From contig OU015490.1 of assembly GCA_907164885.2 (NCBI GenBank), positions 240,280,139 through 240,344,138 on the forward strand: 64,000 nucleotides of DNA, given 5' to 3'. Positions 1-12,610 of this stretch are shown in pieces. Position 1 is the first letter of the stretch, and the number at the start of each line of letters is the position of its first letter. Made by a program: the position numbers and the translations under genes. Origin of the DNA: Dolomedes plantarius (Eukaryota > Arthropoda > Arachnida > Araneae > Dolomedidae). The notes under the pieces were generated by a model. The model saw only the letters and a list, made by a program, of their open reading frames with translations, was not told the origin of the DNA and ran no database searches.

Positions 1-413
<413 letters not shown>

Positions 414-594
414 GCATTTATACAACTTGGCTGCTGATGTCTTCATATGTTTCGGTTTTCAGTTTGTTTTACGCATGCTATTAATGTTGTTTAAATAACT
501 GAAAATAAGAATAACTTTGAGACGTAGGTTTGCTTTTTATAACTCCTCGTGCGGTATATTTCTGCACGAAGATACGTTGTATCTTTGTAATACG

Positions 595-975
595 TAAATT
601 CAATACGTATAATATTATGCATTAATTATCGAAAAAAGAAAAAAAATCATTTTACCCATCGTTTCAGGAATTTAAACGTTTATAAAATAAAATTGCAGCG
701 GGATGCTAGGAAATAACATCTAATGCAGGCAGCTTCCAAATCTCATTTTAGAAGTATGTTTTTACTACATTACTTCCGGTAATTAACGAGATTCCCCCTT
801 TTGATTTTTATTATCTTACATAAAATTCATTCTCAAAACGATAACAGATAAGTTTTAAACTTACTTGCTTCTAAGTATTGGAAATTTAAATCAGTATTTT
901 ATAAGCAGTTCTCTCTTGTAGATTGCAAATAAATTTCACATTATCCCAAAGGAGACTTTTCATTCAGAAAACTCT
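595..975. repeat. Left arm of a ~380-bp imperfect inverted repeat
   Basis: Read on the minus strand, 2655-3030 matches this segment along its whole length with frequent substitutions and small gaps. Shared blocks include GCATTAATT at the outer end, GCTAGGA, TAATGCAGGCAGC, ATTAACGAGATT, CTTACTTGCTTCTAAGTA and AAGCAGTTCTCTCTTGTAG. The arms could be the long terminal inverted repeats of an old DNA transposon or a fold-back duplication. No transposase is visible between them. Confidence 0.75.
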
Positions 976-1145
976 TTTTTATTATTTTGTAATCTTATTA
1001 AGTGTAAATGCATAATAAATGACTATATGTTTAATTAAATTATATAGAAATCAACAACTTTGCACCAACTTTGTAATTAAAGAATCAATACACTTAAGAT
1101 TAAAACGTTAACAAATAACGCGCATTATCTCTGCTGACGAATAAA

Positions 1146-1779
1146 TCTATATATATATAACGCGTAGATATACGGCACAAAAATCGACGATATTTCTATA
1201 CCCCGAATGGCAACGGCTGCAACTGCCAGATGTAAACATTAGCGGCGGTCCGCAATTTGCAACCGCGTGTCAACATGGATTTACTCACTGAAATCAGGAA
1301 TGCTCGAAAGGAAGCTGCATTATCTAGCGATAATTGGGAACAGTCTCAAGAAAGAAAGCGAAGAAGAAGTAATTCATTAAGAGAAAGGCGTGAAAGAGAG
1401 AGCGTATATCATGATAGAGAGGTTAGGCTTAATCGTCACCGGCATAGCAACCGATAGCCAGTAATAGTTAATTTTCTACACTTTTTTCAGCACTTGCTGA
1501 ATATTTACTCCATTTTATAAGTGAAGACATTTTTCCAACAATTTGTTATTTGTTATGATTAAGTGTAGATATCTGAATTGTGAACAATAGTACATACAGA
1601 GAGTGATGTAATCTACGCCTGCTTGCTGAATTTTTACTCCATTTTTAAGTGAATTTTTTCCCCCAACAATTTCTTATTTGATGTAATGATAAAATGTAGA
1701 TATTTCAATTTTGAAAAATAGTACATACAGAGAGGAATACAATTTTTAAAAGCGACCACGCTGGTCGCGCAGCGGCTAG
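1146..1779 (+). mobile_element. Non-autonomous Helitron, family 1, copy 1
   Basis: The element starts TCTATATATATATAACGCG and ends CTAG, sits between A and T, and has a 17-base hairpin (GCGACCACGCTGGTCGC, 1752-1768) 7 bases before the CTAG end. These are the hallmarks of Helitrons: 5' TC, 3' CTRR, subterminal hairpin, A|T insertion and no target duplication. A second copy lies at 22570-23407 with the same ends. No Rep or helicase domain fits in 634 bp, so it must move in trans. Confidence 0.9.
1275..1457 (+). CDS. Short Arg/Glu-rich ORF inside Helitron, probable ORF remnant
   Basis: A 60-codon frame begins MDLLTEIRNARKEAA and is rich in Arg, Glu and Ser, with QERKRRRSNS and RERRERE stretches. 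A homologous frame at 22699-22908 in the other Helitron copy begins MDLRTEIRNARKQAA, so the reading frame was part of the common ancestor. It begins about 130 bp inside the 5' end of the Helitron. My inference is that it is the N-terminal piece of a longer Helitron or captured protein, kept when the middle was lost. No catalytic motif is present and I cannot assign a function. Confidence 0.4.
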   Translation: MDLLTEIRNARKEAALSSDNWEQSQERKRRRSNSLRERRERESVYHDREVRLNRHRHSNR

Positions 1780-2012
1780 TAGACTAGAGTTACTTGATGG
1801 ATTTTCTATATATGACGAAGTAATTTACTCTTGAATGGGATTTTACCGAATATTAGACACAATAATAGAAATTTCACAAAGTTATGTATTTTCTCCTCTC
1901 CAATGCAGTCGGCACTTGACTGTTGCAAACATTCACCCAATGAACGCAGCGATATCTTGCTGCCTACTTTAATATGGGAACGATATGATTATCCCTATGA
2001 AGTAACAACACA

Positions 2013-2098
2013 GTAACGTCCAAGCCTTACCAGCGACTTTAACCAAAACCCACTGCATAGAAGCTCAAGACGCTGACCACTGTATCACGCAGCAGTAA
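2013..2098 (-). repeat. tRNA-derived SINE-like fragment
   Basis: On the minus strand the segment reads like the 5' half of a tRNA, with an A-box-like GATACAGTGGTCAGCG followed by GTCTTGAGCTTC. It is clearly homologous to 25861-25965 (minus), which shares AGCGTCTTGAGCTTC and TTGGACGTT/TTAGACGTT. The B box is weak (GGTTTTGGTTAAAG). It lies inside the large inverted repeat, downstream of the Helitron. Confidence 0.5.
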
Positions 2099-2654
2099 CT
2101 TATATATTTAATAGATAATTTATGCTTTTAGTTATGCTTTTAGTTGCGTTTATTTATGCTTTTAGTTATGTTTGAATACTTTCAAACATATTGCAAACTT
2201 ATCTATGTAATTTAATTAAATAATTTTCATACAGACGTGTAAAAAATATTCAATATTATTAAATATTTTTCAAAAATATTTCTAATAAAATTTAATGTAT
2301 ATTTAATAAAAATTTTTCAGAGATGCATGAAAAAAATATTCAATATTTTTAATTACATTCTTCTAAAATCAATATTGAGAAATAGTTAATATAATTTAAT
2401 TAAATATTTTTTCTGAACCTTTTTCAAACATCTATCGAATAAAATTGTATAAAATTTTATGAAATCCTTTTTATATAATATATGAGTATGTATTCGATAA
2501 ATCTTTATTAAATATTTTTAAAAATGTTCAGTAAAATTCAATAAATTTCACTAAATACTTTTCCAGCAGATATAAATAAATAAATAAATACATAAATATA
2601 TATATATATATATATGTATATACAACGATATAATTTCAATAAAATTTTATGAAA
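2099..2654. other. AT-rich spacer, no gene seen
   Basis: Very AT-rich sequence with repeated AAAATATT/TTTAATAAAA runs and a short TA tract near 2596-2616. No supported gene. Confidence 0.5.
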
Positions 2655-3030
2655 CATTGTTTTCTAACTGACAAGTCTCTTTTGTAATATTGTTAATTTT
2701 ATTTGCAATCTACAAGAGAGAACTGCTTATAAAATACTGAATTAAATCTTCAGTACTTAGAAGCAAGTAAGTTCAAAACGTATCTGTTACCGTTTTGAGT
2801 ATGAATTTTATGTAATATAAATCAAAAGCGGTAATCTCGTTAATTAGCGGAAGTAATGTAGTAAAATCATACTTCTAAAATCAGATTCGGAGGCTGCCTG
2901 CATTAGGTGTTATATCCTAGCATCCAGCTGCAGTTTTGTTTTTCAAGCATTTTAAATTTTACACCGGGTAAACTGATGTTTTTTCTATTTTCGAGAATTA
3001 ATGCGATATATTAAATATACTGAATTTGAT
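2655..3030. repeat. Right arm of the ~380-bp inverted repeat
   Basis: Reverse-complement partner of 595-975. Position 3028 pairs with about 595 and 2655 with about 975. Divergence between the arms is clearly higher than among the young Tc1 copies in this window, so the structure is old. Only the arms and not the interior are related to each other. Confidence 0.75.
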
Positions 3031-3411
3031 TATCGGCACTATATCAGTTAGTATGATAATCATATGTTCTAAAAACTCTATCTTGTTATATTAAATGATT
3101 TTAATTTATAGTTATCTTCAGTTACACATATACTTTCATACTTTTAGACTTCAAAGTTACACATGTATAGTTTTCTGATATAAACGTATTTGTTTTAGTT
3201 GTCATAATACTGCTATAATTAAACACAAACATGTAGTTATCACTATTATTTCAGTCCTAAGCAGCCTACCTCTCTCGGTATATTCATTTATATTATAACT
3301 AGCTGAAATCCCGCACTTCGCTACGGAGTACATTCAAATTAAATACAATAGTCAATGTATGCAATTAAGGCCAAAAAATAAATATAAATAAATAAATAAC
3401 TAAATATATAA

Positions 3412-3412
<1 letters not shown>

Positions 3413-3477
<65 letters not shown>
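3413..3477. repeat. (TA)n microsatellite
   Basis: TA tract inside the Helitron, just before the palindrome. Confidence 0.9.
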
Positions 3478-3482
<5 letters not shown>

Positions 3483-3483
3483 T

Positions 3484-3641
3484 CCCTTATGATTTTTTTA
3501 TAAATATATTTTTTTTACATCAATTGTATACATTGATCGTCGAATTTATTTTATATATACATATGTATATATAAAATAAATACGACGACCAATGTATACA
3601 ATTGATGTTAAAAAATATACTTATAAAAAATCAGAAGGGAT
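3484..3641. repeat. ~79-bp-arm palindrome inside Helitron
   Basis: The sequence is almost symmetrical around 3562/3563 (CAT|ATG). The arms share TTTATTTTATATATACAT, TTGTATACATTG and AATTGTATACATTGG-type blocks, and outermost CCTTATGATTTTTT against AAAAAATCAGAAGGG. Single-stranded DNA or RNA from it would form a long hairpin. The sister Helitron at 31342 carries only one arm equivalent, so the inverted duplication arose in this copy. Confidence 0.8.
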
Positions 3642-4275
3642 ATTTTTATAGACAAAATAATGAAGAAGAAAATATTCAAATTAAATCTACTAGGACATAC
3701 TAAAGAATATAGATGTAAACTAAAGAATATAATATGTTTGAGGAACATATCTTTTACTGTGCTTTAATATTTTTTTGGATAGTGTCCAATCGTCTGCCGC
3801 ATTAGCAAGAAAAAAATATTTTTTTTGTCTATTTCGTTGTTATGCAAGTGACGATAAATTTATTTAAAGTACCAGAAAAAGAAATCACGTGATCAGCATT
3901 TAATAAATTAAATTCTAAAAATCAATCTTTAAAAATTCATCAAAAATCAGAAAATGGAGATAAAGTTTCAAAAAAGATTTCATTTTAAAGGAATTTTTAT
4001 GAACTTTCTCGTGATATAAATTTTATAACCTTCAAATTATTAGTTTAACTGCAAACTTAAAAAAAATTGCTAAAACAGCTTAAAAACTTAATTTTAAAAA
4101 ATCTAAGAAGGATTTTTCAAAAATATTTCTTAGTGCTCTCTTACACTATAAGAAGAATATGCAGAATAAGAAGAATGCAAAATTTCAGACCTTTAGGTTG
4201 AACGGTTTGGTCAGTGCGTTGTATGTCAGTCAGTCAATCAGTCAGTCAGTTACGGAACTGTTTTATATATATAGA

Positions 4276-5585
4276 TAAGAGGTAAAGCTTGAGTGATAGG
4301 AGGAATCTAATTCTTCTCTTCATTTTATATCGTGGTATATAAAATATAAATGGTAAAATATGTACTTGTATTCCGGATAGTATGAATATTGATGTTGTTA
4401 AGGTACCTGCTTAGGTTGAAATGGCTTTTTTTAGTGCAAAATTTTGAAATTCTTTATTACTCAATTTAAAAGGCCAATCTTTTAGGATTCTAAAACTGCT
4501 TATACTTTTATTCGTACGATCCATAGATGAAAAATTTTAAACAATTTAATAAATCGAAAGCGATATTAAAAGACAGGAAGTAGCATCTTTAAATGCATTT
4601 CCTAGAAAACTAATTTTTGAGTTACTTATATAAACGAGAAAGCAAATAATTTAAAAAGTTTACAATATATTTCAATGAAATTTTGCAATAGTGTTTTAAA
4701 TATTACTAACTATGTTTTGACCTAAAAGCTAAGTTAAATGTGTTCATTTAATCATTCTACAGGTTAAATGATTACGTATACTCATAAAAAAATAACTAAA
4801 ATAATCATACTTTTTCACTTTTTTTTGGTATATCTCCTTGATTTTTGCAAATATTTTAAAACTTTTACTTGAGAGCACAGGTAAGTGTGATAGTAGTACA
4901 TAGTATAAAGAAAATTAAAATATATTAAGTTCAATTGAGTGTTAGGGTCTGTGGCATAAGCACTAAATTGTACTAAAAATTTCTAAAAAAATCCCCTATA
5001 TTTTAGAATGTTATGAAATTTTTACCAAAAATATATTTGTTTCCATGATTTTATATGACATTTAAACTAAATATATATGCATTTAATCAGTACAGTATAT
5101 TTTTTCAAAAAAGTGCTCCGAACGTGCGCAGATAGTACCTTAAGTTATAATTCTTATATTGAAATTAAACATAGTATCGTAAAAGTATACAAACTTTTAT
5201 GTATTGACAATTTTCAGAAATCATGTGATATGAATTACAAAAAGATATGCAGCTCCTGATTAGTTCTGTTGATATGTTCCATACTAACAGTTATTTTTTA
5301 ATAGCTTAAAATACATCTTCTTAAATGAATGTTAAGTATTTTATAAATATAAATACTTAACAATGCTACACAGTGCATTGAGGGATATATTTGGGCACTA
5401 AATCCGCACAAATAAACATTTTAGTATAAAAATCTCTTTTTGTCAAATACTCCAAAGTTGTATCACTGTGACATTAATTGTAACAGAAAAAATAGTTATA
5501 TTGCTAACGACGATGATAGTTATCATTTAATTAAACACTTTATGTAATTAACTCTTAATTCACTGGAAACATGCAATTAGAAAAA

Positions 5586-5589
<4 letters not shown>
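4276..5589. other. No gene seen
   Basis: AT-rich sequence. Short open frames, including a 60-codon one at 5077-5259, have no recognisable motifs or homologous copy in the window and are probably chance. Confidence 0.4.

Positions 5590-5590
<1 letters not shown>

Positions 5591-5642
<52 letters not shown>
5591..5642. repeat. (TA)n microsatellite
   Basis: Uninterrupted TA repeat of about 50 bases. Confidence 0.95.
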
Positions 5643-5645
<3 letters not shown>

Positions 5646-5931
5646 TATATGTATAAATATACCCAAATTTGCGTGTAACATTTCCTCTCTAAGAGTAACG
5701 TAATAGGATTTAGTTAATAACTTCATTTGGAACATAGTTTATGTCTTTCATTACATATTATCAAAATGTTTCAAAATTATTTTTAATTTGTTATGGTATA
5801 ATATTTGATACGGTTGTGTGCTAAATGGAACATTGCTTTTAGAATATAAATAAATTATAAATGTTAAATTTTAATTATGATCAATGATAGTTATAATATT
5901 ATTATGTAAACAAACAAACAAACACACACAC

Positions 5932-5990
<59 letters not shown>

Positions 5991-6376
5991 GGGGGGGGGG
6001 GAGGGATTATAGTGAAGTACGACGCCTACTATGAGTATGTTACCACGCAGACGATGACAGCGCCTGTTACGGAGGGTAAAGGGTGAACACCAGAGGGGAA
6101 GTGACTTTCGTCGTGGCAAGACGTGCCATTGCAGTAGACGTTCTGCGAACCCCTTTCGCATTTGTTTGAGCAGGTTGAAGCCTGAAATTAATGATGTCTT
6201 TAATGTAACTACTCATCTGTAAATAGCTTTTATAAATCTAAATATAGTGTTTGTGGTGGAGTAGTGAGGCTCTTCCCAATTTGAATACTGTTTTACTCTT
6301 TGCATAAGAGAGTCTGGATTCGCTTTTGAGTGCGGCCTATATGCTACACACACATATATATATGTATGTAAATATA

Positions 6377-6420
<44 letters not shown>

Positions 6421-7021
6421 TGTGTAATTAAATGTCATTTATGTTGTTCAGAATATCATAACAATATTCAACTTAAACTTCTTAAATATGTGACTTAAAA
6501 ATCTCTTTAAATTTTATGGACTTTCCAAATGCTCGCAGAATTTATTAATATTTAAAGCAAGATCTATGCGATAGAAACATCTATAACTTTTTTCATGTCT
6601 ATTTAGGAATTTATTTTTGACATCCTTTTCTTAAGCGTCTTATCCAATGTTATTAAATTATTGAGCTCGTATTCGGAAATATTTTCTACGGCCCTACAAT
6701 TAATATAACTTCGAATAATTTATTTCGTTTAAACATTAGACAAGATACTGAACTGTAACAATCAAAAACACGGTCATGTGTTTTTTATACCAAAAATTAA
6801 ATTTTTTTTGCATGAAATAATCGAGAATACGAATGCCCATAGGGCAAATTTCTATAACAAAACAGTAAAAGAAGGCACTGGAGTTTAAGGTTACGCTTCG
6901 AGCAGGAAAAATTCTCTTCTGTTCCTATAAATATTTAAAGAACACTTGGATTTACGATATTACACTCTTGTCCGTGTCTAACGCATATTTCGTAGGTTAT
7001 GTCTTTTTCTCGCATTCACGG
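5643..7021. other. No gene seen; several microsatellites
   Basis: Contains CA/TA/TG tracts at about 5921-5990 followed by an 11-base G run, and TA tracts at about 6357-6416. A more GC-balanced stretch at about 6010-6170 is single-copy in the window and unidentified. Confidence 0.5.
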
Positions 7022-9905
7022 GATTGTAGATGTCTGAGTGGATTCAAAACAAACCAAACATTTCCTACTTCTTTGAGTTATCTTTGGATTATTAAGTAAG
7101 AAAGACTTTTTATGAACATTTGCACATAGTAGCATTAAACATAGTTTTATATCTTCACTGTATGTGTGTGAGAGAATTTGAAATTATCCAAATATTTCCT
7201 ACATCTTTCAGTTATCTTTGGATTATTAAGTAAAAAATACTTCTTCCATTTCTCCTTTTAATGAACATTTGCACATAGTAACATTAAACATAGTTTTATA
7301 TACATAGTTTTATATCTTCACTGTAGATGTCAGTGTGAATTCCAAATTAACCAAACATTTCCTACATCTTTCAGTTATCTTTGGATTATTAAGTAAAAAA
7401 TACTTCTTCCATTTCTCCTTTTAATGAACATTTGCACATAGTAACATTAAACATAGTTTTATATACATAGTTTTATATCTTCACTGTAGATGTCAGTGTG
7501 AATTCCAAATTAACCAAACATTTCCTACATCTTTCAGTTATCTTTGGATTATTAAGTAAAAAATACTTCTTCCATTTCTCCTTTTAATGAACATTTGCAC
7601 ATAGTAACATTAAACATAGTTTTATATACATAGTTTTATATCTTCACTGTAGATGTCAGTGTGAATTCCAAATTAACCAAACATTTCCTACATCTTTCAG
7701 TTATCTTTGGATTATTAAGTAAAAAATACTTCTTCCATTTCTCCTTTTAATGAACATTTGCACATAGTAACATTAAACATAGTTTTATATACATAGTTTT
7801 ATATCTTCACTGTAGATGTCAGTGTGAATTCCAAATTAACCAAACATTTCCTACATCTTTCAGTTATCTTTGGATTATTAAGTAAAAAATACTTCTTCCA
7901 TTTCTCCTTTTAATGAACATTTGCACTTAGTAACATTAAACATAGTTTTATATACATAGTTTTATATCTTCACTGTAGATGTCAGTGTGAATTCCAAATT
8001 AACCAAACATTTCCTACATCTTTCAGTTATCTTTGGATTATTAAGTAAAAAATTCTTCTTCCATTTCTCCTTTTAATGAACATTTGCACATAGTAACATT
8101 AAACATAGTTTTATATACATAGTTTTATATCTTCACTGTAGATATCAGTGTGAATTCCAAATTAACCAAACATTTCCTACATCTTTCAGTTATCTTTGGA
8201 TTATTAAGTAAAAAATACTTCTTCCATTTCTCCTTTTAATGAACATTTGCACATAGTAACATTAAACATAGTTTTATACATAGTTTTATATCTTCACTGT
8301 AGATGTCAGTGTGAATTCCAAATTAACCAAACATTTCCTACATCTTTCAGTTATCTTTGGATTATTAAGTAAAAAATACTTCTTCCATTTCTCCTTTTAA
8401 TGAACATTTGCACATAGTAACATTAAACATAGTTTTATATACATAGTTTTATATCTTCACTGTAGATGTGAGTGTGAATTCCAAATTAACCAAACATTTC
8501 CTACATCTTTCAGTTATCTTTGGATTATTAAGTAAAAAATACTTCTTCCATTTCTCCTTTTAATGAACATTTGCACATAGTAACATTAAACATAGTTTTA
8601 TATACATAGTTTTATATCTTCACTGTAGATGTCAGTGTGAATTCCAAATTAACCAAACATTTCCTACATCTTTCAGTTATCTTTGGATTATTAAGTAAAA
8701 AATACTTCTTCCATTTCTCCTTTTAATGAACATTTGCACATAGTAACATTAAACATAGTTTTATATACATAGTTTTATATCTTCACTGTAGATGTCAGTG
8801 TGAATTCCAAATTAACCAAACATTTCCTACATCTTTCAGTTATCTTTGGATTATTAAGTAAAAAATACTTCTTCCATTTCTCCTTTTAATGAACATTTGC
8901 ACATAGTAACATTAAACATAGTTTTATATACATAGTTTTATATCTTCACTGTAGATGTCAGTGTGAATTCCACATTAACCAAACATTTCCTACATCTTTC
9001 AGTTATCTTTGGATTATTAAGTAAAAAATACTTCTTCCATTTCTCCTTTTAATGAACATTTGCACTTAGTAACATTAAACATAGTTTTATATACATAGTT
9101 TTATATCTTCACTGTAGATGTCAGTGTGAATTCCAAATTAACCAAACATTTCCTACATCTTTCAGTTATCTTTGGATTATTAAGTAAAAAATACTTCTTC
9201 CATTTCTCCTTTTAATGAACATTTGCACATAGTAACATTAAACATAGTTTTATATACATAGTTTTATATCTTCACTGTAGATGTCAGTGTGAATTCCAAA
9301 TTAACCAAACATTTCCTACATCTTTCAGTTATCTTTGGATTATTAAGTAAAAAATACTTCTTCCATTTCTCCTTTTAATGAACATTTGCACATAGTAACA
9401 TTAAACATAGTTTTATATACATAGTTTTATATCTTCACTGTAGATGTCAGTGTGAATTCCAAATTAACCAAACATTTCCTACATCTTTCAGTTATCTTTG
9501 GATTATTAAGTAAAAAATACTTCTTCCATTTCTCCTTTTAATGAACATTTGCACATAGTAACATTAAACATAGTTTTATATACATAGTTTTATATCTTCA
9601 CTGTAGATGTCAGTGTGAATTCCAAATTAACCAAACATTTCCTACATCTTTCAGTTATCTTTGGATTATTAAGTAAAAAATACTTCTTCCATTTCTCCTT
9701 TTAATGAACATTTGCACATAGTAACATTAAACATAGTTTTATATACATAGTTTTATATCTTAACTGTAGATGTCAGTGTGAATTCCAAATTAACCAAACA
9801 TTTCCTACATCTTTCAGTTATCTTTGGATTATTAAAAAAAAATATTTTTTACATTTCTCCTTTAAATGGATATTTAAACATAGTAGAATTAAACATAGAT
9901 TTATA
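7022..9905. repeat. 163-bp tandem satellite, ~18 units
   Basis: A 163-bp unit repeats head to tail. Using the GAATTC site as marker, it occurs at 7337, 7500, 7663, 7826, 7989, 8152, 8313, 8476, 8639, 8802, 8965, 9128, 9291, 9454, 9617 and 9780. Spacing is 163 except one of 161, where two bases are lost. Central units are almost identical. The first two units (markers about 7041 and 7174) and the last one (from about 9830) are diverged. Each central unit contains a 14-bp tandem duplication (ACATAGTTTTATAT twice); the first unit has it once and lacks about 30 bp, so it looks like an older form. Confidence 0.97.
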
Positions 9906-10979
9906 AACTGACTATTATTAGAACTTCTTGAAAAAACTTCATGTCTTTTAATGCAATTAAGTATGACCAAAAATATTTAAAATGTCTTCAAAGGTCATTG
10001 TATCGCAAAGTTAAAAAGAAAACTGTATGTGCTTGTTCCTACGCTGATCACGAATAAACAAAAATGTAATTTTGAATTCATTTTACATAATTCCTGTAGT
10101 GGTGAATTCCCTGATTTTTGATCTATTGGCACCAGAATATTAATTTAAAGTATACTTTGCCATAACTAGGTAATATGTAGTAGTAACCAACGATCAGATA
10201 TTAGTCCTTTGGTTTCAGTTTGATCCCACTAGACTAGATAAAGAATAGTGATTAACGGGTTAACCGCTAATTTTATTTAAATATATACGCAAATCACTGG
10301 AAAAGACTGAAATTTTGGAATAAAGTATTATTATTTTCTGATATCTGATTTCTTTACATGGTGTGAGGTGGGGGTCTGAGATTGACAGTTTATAGTATGA
10401 AATAGGAGGATTTGCCTGAAAATCGTTCAGATCATAGAAAGGTAGTATTCAAGTACAGCAATGTTCAGTTTATCTAAAATTTCCCCAATGTAACTTTCCT
10501 TTATCCTAAATTGTCTTCAAGGTTTGAGTGTAAAAACACGAGTTTACTCGATATAGGTTTTAACTCAGTCTCAACTGAGTTAAAACTGAATATCTCCATC
10601 CGTTGCAATTTTCAAATGCATTTGAGGCAGCAACATCACGAGATTCATCCTTGCTTATGCTGATATACAAGATATTTCTGAATAGATGCTGTGTCGTATG
10701 GTCACATTTGCGTCATTTAAATTTGATTCACTGATATTTCTCTTTTGGTGTCTGCTATGTATAATCTCTTTAATTCAATTTGTGAACAAAATGAGGGAAA
10801 TATCATGCCTAATATTATCAGGCAAATTAAATCACAGTGACACACTTAAAAAATATTATAATTAAAATTTAATACATCGTTGCTTTTTCTTTAAAGTCAA
10901 AGATTAAAAAGTTTGACCTGAAGAAACGGCCTAAATTTTTTAAAATGTTAATCAGACCTTAAATTTTAGAGAAGGATTG
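9906..10979. other. No gene seen; perfect hairpin at 10557-10586
   Basis: No supported gene. A perfect 13-bp stem (GTTTTAACTCAGT against ACTGAGTTAAAAC) with a CTCA loop lies at 10557-10586, preceded by a smaller CGAGT/CTCG hairpin. Confidence 0.6.
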
Positions 10980-11222
<243 letters not shown>

Positions 11223-11250
11223 TGTATTCACATATACACATATACTCATA

Positions 11251-12610
11251 CACTGCTGGCCATTAAAATTGCAACATCAGGAAGGAAAGCAAATAACATA
11301 ACTTTAATTATTGTTCGTATACAGCATAGTAGGAAGTAAAAAACATTATTAAATTTGTAGGCAATTTTGGGGTACACAGGGTCCGAAATTAGTACATACA
11401 GCTGTCACCTCTGGCAGCTAAAACGGCTCTAACCCGGTTAGGCATCGAGTCGAACTCATGTCTATGCCACACTTAATCAATCGTAGTGGCTGGAGAGCGA
11501 TGGCGGCCCAGTCTCTCCGCAACCCATGACCAGATGTTATCAATGGGTGAGAGATCTGGAGAACGTGCTGGCCAGGGCAACTGTCGAACACCCTCTGTGT
11601 CGAGGTAGGTCAGGACCCGACGGGCTACACGCGGTTTTGCGATATCTTGTTGAAAGATGACGTCTCCGATGCCTCGAAGATAGAGCACAGCCACCGGCCT
11701 TAAGACCTGAGAATTATAACGCTGGCTGTTCAGATTACCGACGACGCGAACAAGAGTTGTTCGTGTCGTGTACCCAATGGCTGACCATACCATCACCCCA
11801 GGTATAGGTTCCGTATGATGATATTGAATGCAAGCAGGCCAAGTGCTTTCTCCTCGGTGCCTCCAGACACGGATACGTCCATCATGATGCTGCACGCAGG
11901 ACCGAAACTCGTCTGGAAAGACGACGTGGTGCCTCTCCTGTATCCAGTTTTGTCGTTGGGCGCACCACAGTCGTCGCGCGTCTCTATACTGCAGTGTCAA
12001 TGGAAGCTGCAATAATAGTCACAATTCAGACAGTCCGTGCTGCTCCAGACGTCGTCGTACTGTCTATGCGGATACTTGTCGTGCTGCAAACAAGCCCATT
12101 TCCAAAATTCAAGGTTCGTGAAGTGGCTGAAAGGCACAGATCCTGCAAGGCTGACCTGACAACATGTCGGGCGTTATTGGCGGGAGACCGTTGAAATCCT
12201 GCAAGGCGTTTAGTATTACTCTCCTGAACCCATCTATTCCATATTAGTATGATGGTCGTTGTATTTCGACCATTGCGAGTAGCAATATCGCGGAACGATA
12301 AACCGCACTCTCGATAGACCATGATATCTTGCCGTTACCGAATTCCGACACGCATCGTTCTCCTTCTTATACAAGACATAACACGATCTTCTCACAAAAA
12401 ACCAACATTCAAATGTGATTTACGAATGAGAAACCCGCTGCGTAACTTACTTTTTGTACAGAGTTTGAGATGCCGTTTCTCCCTTCTGCATCGTTCGATT
12501 GCGCTTAAATGGTAATCATTTGCATATCCCACCATCGTCTTCCTTTCATGCGAATTTGACGTTTGTATCATCCCTCCTTCATAGTGTTGCAATTTTAATG
12601 GCCAGCAGTG
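11251..12610 (-). mobile_element. Degenerate Tc1-like transposon
   Basis: Terminal inverted repeats are visible: CACTGCTGGCCATTAAAATT at 11251 and its complement ending at 12610. TA precedes the left end; the right flank is GATA, so the TA duplication is slightly altered. The interior encodes a broken transposase on the minus strand. Total length of 1360 bp is normal for a Tc1 element. Confidence 0.92.
11389..12322 (-). pseudogene. Tc1-like transposase pseudogene (DD34E family)
   Basis: The transposase would cut and join DNA at TA sites. Visible parts are an N-terminal helix-turn-helix region (MVYRECGLSFRDIATRNGR), the first catalytic Asp (FPDEFRSC), VMVWSAIGY, the second Asp (FQQDIAKP) and SPDLSPIDNIW. 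The third acid is Asp where the family has Glu. There are 34 residues between the second and third acids. The frame is broken in three places: near 12322, where EFGNGKI upstream is in another frame; near 12015-12025; and near 11473, after which a C-terminal SMPNRVRAVLAARGD is found at 11389-11440 but about 40 residues are missing. It cannot make active enzyme. Confidence 0.88.

Larger units (their letters stand above)
3299..4275 (-). mobile_element. Non-autonomous Helitron, family 2
   Basis: Read on the minus strand the element begins TCTATATATATAAAACAG, continues with CTGA tetranucleotide repeats, and ends GGGATTTCAGCTAG. The flanks are A and T as expected. The 3' end and much of the interior match the copies at 31342-32076 and 42299-43974, and its 3' end matches 60461. 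There is no coding capacity; the interior contains a long palindrome (3484-3641) and a TA tract (3413-3477). Confidence 0.85.

Noticed and set aside
7022..9905. Possible CRISPR-like array
   Set aside because: Units are 163 bp, contiguous and nearly identical throughout, with no unique spacers. This is a tandem satellite in what appears to be a eukaryotic genome.
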